From Oscillibacter valericigenes (lineage in GTDB: Bacteria > Bacillota > Clostridia > Oscillospirales > Oscillospiraceae), in contig NZ_JAFBIQ010000011.1 of assembly GCF_021531315.1 (NCBI RefSeq), positions 1-64,000 on the forward strand: a stretch of 64,000 nt of DNA, written 5' to 3'. Below, piece after piece: positions 24,540 through 32,285 of the stretch (its first letter is position 1; each line of letters opens with the position of its first letter). The translations under genes and the position numbers were made by a program. A model generated the notes under the pieces. It was not told the origin of the DNA, searched no databases, and saw only the letters and a program-made list of their open reading frames with translations.

Positions 24540-24793
24540 AGCCTTTGAAGATTCAAATTGAAGATACCGTGTACGAAGGGACCGCAGCCGGGATCATGGA
24601 ACAGCTTCGGGATCTCAGCTTTGATCCCACAGAGTTCCCGGATGTGGAGACCTACATCTGGTTTGTACAGAATAATGTCATCCGCACCACGGGAATGGAC
24701 TGTCCGCTGCCGGATGGCGATGCGGAGACACAGGCGGCAGCCCTGCTCCGTCATCTGGAACGCTTTGGCGCTCTGACGATGCTGGAGGTGTGA
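24536..24793 (+). CDS. Small hypothetical between amidoligase and cyclotransferase
   Basis: An 85-aa acidic protein starting at GTG 24536 inside the amidoligase stop; a TTG at 24545 is the alternative. Sequence such as QIEDTVYEGTAAGIMEQLRD looks like a small single-domain protein. Lying between the two enzyme genes, it could be a substrate-like or carrier protein, but no conserved C-terminal Gly or Cys tail is present (it ends LTMLEV). Confidence 0.6.
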   Translation: MKPLKIQIEDTVYEGTAAGIMEQLRDLSFDPTEFPDVETYIWFVQNNVIRTTGMDCPLPDGDAETQAAALLRHLERFGALTMLEV

Positions 24794-24794
24794 C

Positions 24795-25298
24795 GTGGAG
24801 GAAAACCTGTATTTTGCCTACGGCAGCAACCTTGATCTGGAGCAGATGGCGCAGCGCTGTCCGGACGCCGAGATCGTGGGGCCGGTCAGGCTGGAAAACT
24901 ACGAACTGCGGTTCCGCGGCAGCGGCTTCGCTACCGTTGCACCGAAAAAAGGCAGTACTGTCCACGGACTGGTGTGGAAGATCACGCCAAACTGTGAACA
25001 GTCTCTGGATCGGTATGAGGGGTATCCCCGCCACTACACGAAAGAAACCGTGACTGTTAAAGACGCGGCTGGCGCTGAGCTCCCAGTCATGGTCTATATC
25101 ATGGCGGAGTCGTATTGCCGCCAGCCTGCACTGCCGTCCCCATATTATTACCGCGTGATCCAGCGAGGCTTTGAAGCCAACGGCCTGCCGGTGGAGTCAT
25201 TACAGGCTGCGTGGAGCAGGACCATTGACGAGGTGTGGAGCGGCAGGATTGACAAGCCAAAGCGAGCGCCTGAGCGAAACAGAGGGCCGGAGCGGTAA
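24795..25298 (+). CDS. Gamma-glutamylcyclotransferase (AIG2-like)
   Basis: A 167-aa GGCT-fold protein with the diagnostic FAYGSNLDLEQM at the N-terminus and the catalytic Glu in DRYEGYPRHY. GGCT enzymes split gamma-glutamyl amide bonds releasing 5-oxoproline. Next to an amidoligase it could remove or trim the conjugate that enzyme makes. GTG start, with GGAGGTG in the preceding bases. Convergent with a small minus-strand gene. Confidence 0.88.
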   Translation: MEENLYFAYGSNLDLEQMAQRCPDAEIVGPVRLENYELRFRGSGFATVAPKKGSTVHGLVWKITPNCEQSLDRYEGYPRHYTKETVTVKDAAGAELPVMVYIMAESYCRQPALPSPYYYRVIQRGFEANGLPVESLQAAWSRTIDEVWSGRIDKPKRAPERNRGPER

Positions 25299-25299
25299 C

Positions 25300-25509
25300 T
25301 CAGAGCAGCGCCGGCGTCTGTGCAAGAAAGAAGATCACCAGAATAGAGATCACAAAGGCCAAGATCCCAACGAGCAGGAAAACCTTTTTGCCGGGGCGGA
25401 TTTTTGCCGCCTTGCCGATCAGCGCGGCCGCGGCGACGCATACCGCGGAAACCAGTAAAGCGACGCCAAGCATCTTCCACAGCCATGAAAGCTCCCAAAA
25501 CCATATCAT
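25300..25509 (-). CDS. Small two-helix membrane protein
   Basis: A 69-aa protein with two hydrophobic stretches (ALLVSAVCVAAAALIG and VFLLVGILAFVISILVIFF) joined by a basic KAAKIRPGKK turn. A GAGGAGG site lies eight bases before the ATG at 25509, which supports a real gene on the minus strand among plus-strand genes. Function unknown; possible small toxin-like or envelope protein. Confidence 0.55.
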   Translation of the reverse strand: MIWFWELSWLWKMLGVALLVSAVCVAAAALIGKAAKIRPGKKVFLLVGILAFVISILVIFFLAQTPALL

Positions 25510-25656
25510 CACAGCCGCCTCCTCATATTTTTGTTCGTAAGCACAGTGTATCACAGGCGCGGTATCCGCGCAACAGACAGTCGGAGTGAAAAAGAGGTGT
25601 TCATTTTCCGCGGTCTGTGTTACAATAACCCCTGTTTGTGAAAGGGGGGGGCTGAT

Positions 25657-25923
25657 ATGTTTTATACAACGGAGGAAGCTGCTGTCCTCGGCGGCTTTCT
25701 GGAACTGTATCTGGAACGGGACAGCGTGGACCCGGCCGTGCGGGAACGGCACCGGAAATTCCGGCAGGGGCTGCTGGGCGGCGCACTGGAACGGGCCGAT
25801 TATGAATGGGCGGCTGCGGCGCTGGGATTCCTGCGCCCCCAATGGTGGCAGGAGCATGAAGATCATCGGGCGTTGGAAAATGCCCTGCTGAAGACCCGGA
25901 CGCTGGCATCCAAAAAAGAATAA
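25657..25923 (+). CDS. Hypothetical 88-aa protein
   Basis: An acidic helical protein with no motif I recognise (begins MFYTTEEAAVLGGFLELYLE). It has an AAAGGGGGGG ribosome binding site and starts a new transcription unit; TACAAT (25621-25626) with a weak upstream -35 could be its promoter. Confidence 0.55.
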   Translation: MFYTTEEAAVLGGFLELYLERDSVDPAVRERHRKFRQGLLGGALERADYEWAAAALGFLRPQWWQEHEDHRALENALLKTRTLASKKE

Positions 25924-26008
25924 GAATCACCATTTGCGGCAACGGCAGTGCAAACTGCTGCTGCCGCTTTTCTTTTGGGAAGGAGGAACCCATATCAGCA
26001 CAGAAAAA

Positions 26009-26398
26009 ATGAAAGTCCTTGTGGTGCGCCCCATGGAAATGCCTGAAGTGCAGGAGATCGACCACACCCTTTCTGCCATGCAGGAGCTCGTAGGCGGCAC
26101 CATTCAGGCAGTTTACCCCTTCGATGACCCGGTGGCGCTCGTCTGCAATGACGAGGGCAAGCTGCTGGGCCTGCCGTGGAACCGCGCCCTGACCGATGAT
26201 CACGGTGTGCCGTATGACATTGTCTGCGGCACATTTTTTGTTGCCGGTCTTAAAGAGGATGATTTTGCCTCGCTGACGGAGCAGCAGATCGAAAAGTACA
26301 AGGACAAATACAGCAACGAAATGATCCTCTCTGTTCCGAAACAGCCGGAGGCACATAAGAAACCAATGAAAAAGGAGAAACATGAATATGAAAGATAA
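26009..26398 (+). CDS. DUF3846 domain protein
   Basis: A 129-aa protein whose core, GGTIQAVYPFDDPVALVCND then GLPWNRALTDD and DIVCGTFFVAGL, fits DUF3846, common on conjugative elements and phages. Function unknown. The ATG at 26009 lacks a site at proper spacing; AAGGAGG sits seven bases before an in-frame ATC at 25994, which might be the true start. It overlaps metK by 17 bases. Confidence 0.8.
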   Translation: MKVLVVRPMEMPEVQEIDHTLSAMQELVGGTIQAVYPFDDPVALVCNDEGKLLGLPWNRALTDDHGVPYDIVCGTFFVAGLKEDDFASLTEQQIEKYKDKYSNEMILSVPKQPEAHKKPMKKEKHEYER

Positions 26399-27539
26399 CT
26401 GCATTTTGACTGCTGAGTCAGTCACCGAGGGACATCCCGACAAGCTCTGCGACACCATCGCGGACGCGGTGGTAGATGCCTGTCTTACGCGGGACGCCGC
26501 TGCCCGCGTTGCCTGCGAGGTCATGGCCACAGCCGGAAAGATCATCGCCGCAGGCGAGATCACGGCAGCGAAGATTCCGGATATCCCTGCCACTATTTGC
26601 AGAACGGTGCGGGAAGCCGGATACGGCGGCAGCGACTATGAGGTGGAGGTCATCACCCATGAGCAGAGTCCCGACATTGCGGAAGCTGTGTGCGGCGGCA
26701 CGGAGACCGGCGCAGGAGATCAGGGAATCCTGTACGGCTTTGCCTGCGATGAAACAAAGGAGCTGCTGCCTCTGCCTGTGGTGCTGGCCCATCGACTGGC
26801 CCGCCTGTTGACCGATACCCGCAGGCAGGGCATCATCCCCGGCCTGCGTCCGGACGGCAAGGCACAAGTGTCTGTGGAATACCGCTCTGGAGTCCCGTAC
26901 CGCGTTGCCGCAGTGGTGGTATCCTGCCAGCATGAGGAGGAGCTGCCCCTGCCGGAACTGCGCAGGGACATTCTGCGCCATGTGATCCGACCCGCCATGC
27001 AGGAACTTCCGCTGGACGAACATACCGAAGTGCTGGTCAATCCCTCCGGTCGATTTGTCCAGGGCGGTTTTGAAGCGGACACCGGACTCACCGGACGCAA
27101 GCTGATGGTGGATACCTACGGCGGCCTCGCCCCTCATGGCGGCGGCGCGCTGTCCGGCAAGGATGGAACGAAGGTGGACCGCAGCGGCGCGTACATGGCC
27201 CGTTACATTGCCAAGAATATCGTAGCGGCAGGACTGGCCAAGCGCTGCACCATCAGCCTTGCCTATGCCATCGGTAAGGCACAGCCTGTGGCGGTGACGG
27301 TGGATACGGAGCATACCGGCATCTATTCCGATGATGTGCTGGAACAGGCTGTCCGCACGGTATTCAACCTGACGCCGGACGGCATGATCGGAACGCTGGG
27401 ACTGGATCAGCCCATGTTCCAAAAGTTCTGCAATTACGGTCACTTCACCCATGCGGACGCGCCCTGGGAGCGCACGGACATGACAGAGGTTTTGGAATGT
27501 GCCTGTCGTGCCAAGGACATGGGCGTATCGCACCGATAA
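26382..27539 (+). CDS. metK: S-adenosylmethionine synthetase
   Basis: A 385-aa methionine adenosyltransferase making SAM from methionine and ATP. Signatures are complete: TEGHPDK at residues 15-21, GAGDQG near 108 and GGGALSGKDGTKVDRSG near 252-268. Length is close to the usual 390-400. Several positions differ from housekeeping enzymes (GKDGTK where GKDPTK is usual), suggesting a mobile-element lineage. It sits between two DNA methyltransferase genes, which would use its product. AAAGGAG precedes the ATG at 26382. Confidence 0.95.
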   Translation: MNMKDNCILTAESVTEGHPDKLCDTIADAVVDACLTRDAAARVACEVMATAGKIIAAGEITAAKIPDIPATICRTVREAGYGGSDYEVEVITHEQSPDIAEAVCGGTETGAGDQGILYGFACDETKELLPLPVVLAHRLARLLTDTRRQGIIPGLRPDGKAQVSVEYRSGVPYRVAAVVVSCQHEEELPLPELRRDILRHVIRPAMQELPLDEHTEVLVNPSGRFVQGGFEADTGLTGRKLMVDTYGGLAPHGGGALSGKDGTKVDRSGAYMARYIAKNIVAAGLAKRCTISLAYAIGKAQPVAVTVDTEHTGIYSDDVLEQAVRTVFNLTPDGMIGTLGLDQPMFQKFCNYGHFTHADAPWERTDMTEVLECACRAKDMGVSHR

Positions 27540-27547
27540 CAGAAAAG

Positions 27548-27574
27548 GCCCGCGAGAGATGGTCTCTCGCGGGC
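27548..27574. terminator. Terminator between metK and HU
   Basis: GCCCGCGAGAGA / TCTCTCGCGGGC arms (12 bp) around TGG, placed between convergent metK and HU stops, so it can serve both strands. Confidence 0.85.
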
Positions 27575-27580
27575 GTGTTA

Positions 27581-27853
27581 TCACTGCACGGAATCCTTGA
27601 ATGCCTTGCCGGGCTTGAAAGCCGGCGCTTTGGAAGCGGGGATTTCAATGGTGGCTCCGGTGGCGGGATTCTTGCCGGTGCGGGCGGCGCGCTCCTTCAC
27701 CTCGAAGGTGCCAAAGCCCAGCAGCTGTACCTTGTCACCGGACTTCAACGCAGTCTGCAGCGTGTCGACAAACGCATTCAGAGCGGTGTCGCAGTCCTTC
27801 TTGGTAAGGCCGCTGGCTTCCGCCATGGCGGTGATCAGTTCTGTTTTATTCAT
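27581..27853 (-). CDS. HU-family DNA-binding protein
   Basis: A 90-aa [42 protein letters not shown] and the C-terminal [15 protein letters not shown] bends DNA and supports recombination, replication and relaxosome assembly. It is the only minus-strand gene in this block and has its own consensus promoter (27902-27930) and an AAGGAGAC ribosome binding site, so expression should be strong and independent. Confidence 0.95.
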   Translation of the reverse strand: MNKTELITAMAEASGLTKKDCDTALNAFVDTLQTALKSGDKVQLLGFGTFEVKERAARTGKNPATGATIEIPASKAPAFKPGKAFKDSVQ

Positions 27854-27901
27854 CGTATTTCGTCTCCTTCATATCTAAAATGACTGGAAATGATATGCGC
27901 T

Positions 27902-27930
27902 ATTATAGCAGACTCCCCACCTGCTGACAA
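27902..27930 (-). promoter_or_regulatory. Consensus promoter of the HU gene
   Basis: On the minus strand TTGTCA (27925-27930) and TATAAT (27902-27907) are 17 bases apart, about 50 bases before the HU start codon. Confidence 0.85.
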
Positions 27931-27965
27931 TACTGCCAGCAAAAACAGAATCAGAGAGGATGATC

Positions 27966-28724
27966 ATGATTTCAAAAGAAAAGAAGAACACCCTGCATAT
28001 TGCGTCCTGCTCCTTCGGCAAAGACAGCCTTGCCACGATCCTGCTGGCGCTGGAGCACGGGGAACCGCTGGATGAAGCGGTCTACTGTGAGGTGATGTTC
28101 GATAAAAGGACCTCCGGCGAGGTGCCGGAGCATCGGGCATTCATCTATGAGACTGCGCTCCCCAGACTGGAACGGTTGGGCATCCCGGTCCGTGTGCTGC
28201 GTTCGGATAAGACCTATCTGGACCTGTTTGCCGGAGCCATTACCCGCGGTCTGAAAAAAGGACTTCGACGCGGATTCCCTCTGTGCGGGCATTGCTACGT
28301 TCAGCGGGACTGCAAACTCCGTCCCATCCGCCGGTATAACAGGACTCTGACGCCGGATACTGTGCAGTATGTGGGCATCGCCAGCGATGAGCCGGTGCGC
28401 TTGCACCGCTTGCAGGGAGATCAGGTGTCCCTGCTGGAAAAATATCACTACACCGAAGAGGATGCAAAGCAGCTCTGCCAAACGGCAGGGCTGCTTTCTC
28501 CAGTCTATGCGTTCACAGACCGTGGCGGCTGCTGGTTCTGCCCGAATGCCAAGCGGAAGGAACTGCGGCACCTTTATGACCACCATCCGGAGCTGTGGGC
28601 AAGAATGCTGGAGCTGCAGGCCATGTCGGGAAAGGTGTCCGAGAAATTCAACCGCACGGAGCGCTTTTCCGACATCGATGCGGCATTCCGAAAAGAAGAT
28701 GCCCTGTGCCAAAAAGCGGCATAA
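27966..28724 (+). CDS. PAPS-reductase-like PP-loop protein
   Basis: A 252-aa adenine-nucleotide alpha-hydrolase of the phosphoadenosine phosphosulfate reductase family. The PP-loop is SCSFGKDSLAT; a Cys cluster (CGHCYVQRDCKLRP) and a later GGCWFCPNAKRKEL suggest an Fe-S or zinc site. Related proteins act in sulfate reduction, DNA phosphorothioation (DndC) and other sulfur or base modifications; no other dnd gene is visible here. The ATG at 27966 is better spaced from AGAGAGG than the ATG six bases earlier. Confidence 0.85.
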   Translation: MISKEKKNTLHIASCSFGKDSLATILLALEHGEPLDEAVYCEVMFDKRTSGEVPEHRAFIYETALPRLERLGIPVRVLRSDKTYLDLFAGAITRGLKKGLRRGFPLCGHCYVQRDCKLRPIRRYNRTLTPDTVQYVGIASDEPVRLHRLQGDQVSLLEKYHYTEEDAKQLCQTAGLLSPVYAFTDRGGCWFCPNAKRKELRHLYDHHPELWARMLELQAMSGKVSEKFNRTERFSDIDAAFRKEDALCQKAA

Positions 28725-28738
28725 AAAAGGAAAAGGAG

Positions 28739-29380
28739 ATGAGAACCATCAGCAATCAGAAATATGAGATCACAGACATTGCCCATGAGGAATATCCGTT
28801 CCTGCACCGCATCTGCGCGCTGCGGGACATCTGTGGTGAGATTTGCGCAGGCGACATAGGCGGTTTCGTGGAAAGCGAAAGCAACCTGTCCGCGGAGCCG
28901 GGAGACTGCGCGTGGATCTTCGATGACGCCATTGCAGCGGGTGACGCCTATGTGGATCGGGATGCCTGTCTGCGGGGTGATGCCATTGCCTGTGGCAGCG
29001 CCTATGTTTCCAAAGGCAGCGTGATGAGCGGCCACAGCCGCGCCGAGGACAACGCCTATCTCCGCGGGACCTCCATGACCGGAAAAGCGCTGGCTTCCGG
29101 AAACGCGCAGATCATTCACGATCCCCATACGATGGGGACTCCCATCCTGTCCGGCAACTGCAAGGTGTATGGCACGGTGCAGGGGGATATCCGCATCACC
29201 GGTTCTGCCGTGATCCTGCCCTGCGAGGAAGTCCGCAACGATACAAGGGATACCTTTGTCCTGAGCGGCAAGAGCCGCAGCGTGATCCGCGGCATCGGGC
29301 GTGAGACCTTGAAACCTCTGCAAAAAGAAGTAAGTCCTATGAAAACAAAAACGCCAAAGAAACGAGGTGTGGAGCGATGA
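28739..29380 (+). CDS. Left-handed beta-helix repeat protein
   Basis: A 213-aa protein whose middle (about 55-155) is a run of hexapeptide-like turns: GDAYVDRDACLRGDAIACGS, GSVMSGHSRAEDNAYLRG, GKALASGNAQI. This pattern gives a left-handed parallel beta helix as in hexapeptide transferases and polymer-forming proteins, but no catalytic His is obvious. The C-terminus is basic (KTKTPKKRGVER). It overlaps the next gene by four bases. Confidence 0.7.
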   Translation: MRTISNQKYEITDIAHEEYPFLHRICALRDICGEICAGDIGGFVESESNLSAEPGDCAWIFDDAIAAGDAYVDRDACLRGDAIACGSAYVSKGSVMSGHSRAEDNAYLRGTSMTGKALASGNAQIIHDPHTMGTPILSGNCKVYGTVQGDIRITGSAVILPCEEVRNDTRDTFVLSGKSRSVIRGIGRETLKPLQKEVSPMKTKTPKKRGVER

Positions 29381-30150
29381 CCGTGTATGAGCAGGAGCTG
29401 CGAAAGCTGTTTGAACACAGCGATCTCGTGGATCGGCCTCAATTCTCCGGGCGTGTGTGCGTGGGAGATCTCGGAAAGGACCTGCGTGTACGGGCGGAGT
29501 TTCTCTCTACCCATATCTCCAGCCAATATGACGCCATCCGCCTCACGGTGCTCAACCGCACGGAGGGCGTGGTGGACCGGACGCTACTGCGCTTTCAGGA
29601 TGTCTGGGGTAAAAAGCAGGTGCCGAACAATCCCAACTTCCGCAGCGGCGTCATTCCCCACCTGTGGGATGACTACGGAAAAGTGGAATGGTACGCCTAT
29701 CATCCCACTGCCGCGGACTATGCCGCTCTGCGGGATGGCGTCGGTCAGTATCTGTCCGCATTCCGGGAGCGCACGCCGGAGCTGGAACGGAGCGGCCCCA
29801 AGCTGGTCTATATCTGTGCTCCGCTGCGGGGCGATGTTACAAACAATGTGGAGTTTGCGCGGCAGAAAGCGCAGGAGGTGTTTGAGGAGGGAAATATCCC
29901 TATCTGTCCGCATCTGCTGTTCCCGCCTGTCGCAGATCCCACCGATCCTGCCCAGGACGAGAAAGCCAGGGCGATGGGACTGCGCCTGCTGGAATCCTGC
30001 CAGCAGATGAATGTGTACGGTCCGGTCTGGACGGATGGGATGTGGCAGGAGATATACAAAGCCGGTGAGCTGGGCATCCCCGTGTTGACGGATCAGAAGA
30101 CCATTGGCCGGACACCGCCTGCAAGACGCCTCGGCAGAAAGGAGCGATAA
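29377..30150 (+). CDS. Nucleoside deoxyribosyltransferase-like (DUF4406/DUF7768) protein
   Basis: A 257-aa protein. The C-terminal half has the nucleoside 2-deoxyribosyltransferase-like fold: LVYICAPLRGDVTNNVEFAR, then PICPHLLFPP and an end GELGIPVLTD. The N-terminal 130 residues are unassigned. Relatives occur on phages and conjugative elements and may act on nucleotides or modified bases. Coupled by overlap to the beta-helix gene and adjacent to the next hypothetical. Confidence 0.75.
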   Translation: MTVYEQELRKLFEHSDLVDRPQFSGRVCVGDLGKDLRVRAEFLSTHISSQYDAIRLTVLNRTEGVVDRTLLRFQDVWGKKQVPNNPNFRSGVIPHLWDDYGKVEWYAYHPTAADYAALRDGVGQYLSAFRERTPELERSGPKLVYICAPLRGDVTNNVEFARQKAQEVFEEGNIPICPHLLFPPVADPTDPAQDEKARAMGLRLLESCQQMNVYGPVWTDGMWQEIYKAGELGIPVLTDQKTIGRTPPARRLGRKER

Positions 30151-30741
30151 ATGCCGATTGAAAAGATCACCGCGGACGATCTGCGGGATATGGAGCATCA
30201 GGAGGGACTGGTGCTGCAGGGCTGCGGCGGTGAGGCGCAGGAGTGGCTGGATGGCATCAATGACCTGCTGACGCAGGACGGCATCTTGCAGAATGGCAGC
30301 CGCTTTGAGACGGTCAAGGTTTTTCAGCACGATGGAATCACCAATCTGCTGTTCCCCTTCGAGGACATTCAGGTGGACATGGGGAAACTGGCGATGTGGC
30401 GTTTGCAGACCCACGGCGCATTCGGCGGCACATGGCTGTCCGACTATGTTCCCAACAGGCTGGGCGGGTTTCGCTCCGCCCGGCAGGAGAACCCCCGCCC
30501 TCTCTGCCCTCTGCTGGGGCAGGACGGCAACATCTTCCATCTGATGGGTATTGCCGCCAGAGTTCTTCGGCAGAATGGCATGGCGGCAGAAGCAAAGGAA
30601 ATGCAGACCCGCATCATGGGCGGAGCGTGCCACAGCTACGAGGAAGCACTGGGAATCATCAGCGAATATGTGGAAACGGAGCTGTCTCCGCCCCGCGAAA
30701 ATCGAACGAAAAAGAAGGAGAAGCATGAGCATGAGCGATAA
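30151..30741 (+). CDS. Hypothetical 196-aa protein
   Basis: Starts at ATG 30151 immediately after the previous stop, with AAAGGAGCG upstream. I do not recognise the family. It begins with a helical region (ITADDLRDMEHQEGLVLQGC) and has LFPFEDIQVDMGKLAMWRLQ in the middle; the C-terminus is a charged KKKEKHEHER tail. Its position between a deoxyribosyltransferase-like gene and a DNA methyltransferase suggests a role in the same module. Confidence 0.65.
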   Translation: MPIEKITADDLRDMEHQEGLVLQGCGGEAQEWLDGINDLLTQDGILQNGSRFETVKVFQHDGITNLLFPFEDIQVDMGKLAMWRLQTHGAFGGTWLSDYVPNRLGGFRSARQENPRPLCPLLGQDGNIFHLMGIAARVLRQNGMAAEAKEMQTRIMGGACHSYEEALGIISEYVETELSPPRENRTKKKEKHEHER

Positions 30742-31459
30742 TCAGAAATGGAGCATCCTCCAAGGTGATGCCCTGAAGGTGCTGGGGACCTTTGCCCCCA
30801 ACACCTTTGACGCTGTGATCACCGATCCGCCCTATGCGTCCGGTGGGCGCACCCAGGCGGAAAAAAACAAATCCACCGCCAGAAAGTATTCCAGCATGGG
30901 TGAGAACGCACCGCCCCCTTTCGATGGGGACGCCAAGGACCAGCGCTCCTGGACCCGCTGGGCGGCGGAGTGGTTGTATGAAGCGCGAAAGGTATGCAAG
31001 AGCGGTGCGCCGGTATGTATGTTTATCGACTGGCGGCAGCTTCCGGCAGCCACCGACGCTCTCCAGTGGGCGGGCTGGATCTGGCGCGGCACCGCTGTCT
31101 GGGATAAGGGCAACAGCCGCCCCCAGAAGGGGCGCTTCCGCCAGCAGGCGGAATATATCGTCTGGGGCTCCAACGGCGATATGCCTATCAGCCGTCCGGT
31201 CCCGTGTCTGCCGGGGGTGTTCAAATACGGCAATCCCCAGAGCCGCATCCATCTGACGGAGAAGCCGCTGCAGCTGATGCGGGACATCGTGAAGATCACG
31301 GAACCGGGCGGGCATATTCTGGACCCCTTTGCTGGCAGCGGTACCACGGTGCTGGCGGCTGTGCAGGAGGGCTATACCGCCACCGGCATCGAAGTCACAG
31401 ACACCTATGCGGAGCTGGCACGGGAACGTATTCGGAAGGAACTGGCGTGCGCCGCCTGA
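30725..31459 (+). CDS. Beta-class DNA methyltransferase (DPPY)
   Basis: A 244-aa amino-methyltransferase (N6-adenine or N4-cytosine). Catalytic motif IV is VITDPPYASGG near residue 32 and the SAM motif I is ILDPFAGSGTTVLAA near 200; the order IV then I defines the beta class. Another segment is RQQAEYIVWGSNGDMP. The ATG at 30725 is preferred over 30731 because of AAGGAG spacing. No cognate restriction enzyme is present. Confidence 0.92.
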   Translation: MSMSDNQKWSILQGDALKVLGTFAPNTFDAVITDPPYASGGRTQAEKNKSTARKYSSMGENAPPPFDGDAKDQRSWTRWAAEWLYEARKVCKSGAPVCMFIDWRQLPAATDALQWAGWIWRGTAVWDKGNSRPQKGRFRQQAEYIVWGSNGDMPISRPVPCLPGVFKYGNPQSRIHLTEKPLQLMRDIVKITEPGGHILDPFAGSGTTVLAAVQEGYTATGIEVTDTYAELARERIRKELACAA

Positions 31460-31640
31460 GCCTGCGCTGTGTGGCAACAGCACTTGCTATGCGCCTCTTG
31501 TGGCATTCTTTGTAGAGGAACAGACGAGCTATTATCAATAGGTAGAAGGATTCGTCCTTCCCTTCGACGCAGCTCGAACTACTGCACGAAACAGCAGGCA
31601 GAAAACGGAAGAGATCGAGCGTTGAGTCAATATTTGAACG
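31460..31640. other. Spacer without a gene
   Basis: About 180 bases after the methyltransferase with no supported gene; frames here are short and lack ribosome binding sites. The spacer continues through the terminator (31641-31667) into the oriT region. Confidence 0.5.
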
Positions 31641-31667
31641 GGCAGGGTGTCTTGATGACACCCTGCC
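31641..31667 (+). terminator. Terminator after the methyltransferase operon
   Basis: GGCAGGGTGTC / GACACCCTGCC arms (11 bp) around TTGAT, followed by a T-rich stretch. A second GACACCCTG copy appears near 31688, so a role in oriT cannot be excluded. Confidence 0.65.
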
Positions 31668-31764
31668 GTTTCTATTTTGGGTGTTACATTGACACCCTGT
31701 GCGGAAGGACCCTGCGAAACCGGATGTCTGGCGCTGCTGCCAGACATTTCTTTTTTTCTGGAAA

Positions 31765-31940
31765 AGGTGCGGACCGTGTCCGCCTGTATTGGAATTAACC
31801 TACCTCTCAAAAAACGCCCCGCCGACGGCGGGGAACAGCCAACGCCGCCGTGGGCGGCGCTGGCGCAAGCATAGCGTTTGTATGACAAACGCGCTTGCTG
31901 GGGGCATCCCCAGTCCCCAATGCCGCCTGCGGGCGGAAGA
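31765..31940 (+). other. Candidate oriT: row of hairpins upstream of mobC
   Basis: A dense row of inverted repeats: GCGGAC/GTCCGC (near 31767-31781), CCCCGCC/GGCGGGG (31817-31833), CGCCGCC/GGCGGCG (31843-31859), GCAAGC..GCGTTTGT / ACAAACGC GCTTGC (31865-31898), CTGGGG/CCCCAG and CCGCC/GGCGG (to about 31936). No gene fits here. Lying just before mobC and the relaxase, with a hairpin next to a GC-skewed stretch, it matches the expected oriT of MOBP-type conjugative elements. Confidence 0.7.
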
Positions 31941-31973
31941 TTTTGCGGCAGTGCCGCTGGAAAGGAGGGCGAT

Positions 31974-32285
31974 ATGCCCGGAAAAACACACATGATCTCC
32001 GTCCGGCTGACGGACGCGGAGCGCAGGAAGCTGTCGCAGATCTGCGCCGTTTCCGGCCTGCCGGTCAGCGCGGCGATCCGGGAGATGATCGGCGGTATTA
32101 CCATCCGCCAGCGGCCGCCGCAGGAGCTTCACGACCTGTATGTGGAGATCAACCGCATCGGCAAGAACATCAATCAGATCGTCCGGAAAGCCAACGCCGG
32201 TTTTGCTACGAAGGAGGATATCCGGGAACTGAAGTTTCTGATGCGGACGATAGAGACAAAAATGACAGAATTGGTGAAACAGTAA
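31974..32285 (+). CDS. mobC: MobC relaxosome protein
   Basis: A 103-aa ribbon-helix-helix mobilization protein: ISVRLTDAERRKLSQICAVS at the N-terminus and the MobC hallmark INRIGKNINQIVRKAN near residue 60. It binds oriT and helps the relaxase melt the nic region. AAAGGAGGG precedes the ATG at 31974; its stop overlaps the relaxase start (TAATG). Confidence 0.92.
   Translation: MPGKTHMISVRLTDAERRKLSQICAVSGLPVSAAIREMIGGITIRQRPPQELHDLYVEINRIGKNINQIVRKANAGFATKEDIRELKFLMRTIETKMTELVKQ

Noticed and set aside
27966-28724. DNA phosphorothioation (Dnd) locus
   Set aside because: Only a DndC-like PP-loop protein is present; DndB, DndD and DndE are not seen.
22417-31459. Restriction-modification system
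   Set aside because: Two methyltransferases but no endonuclease gene next to either, so they are treated as solitary.
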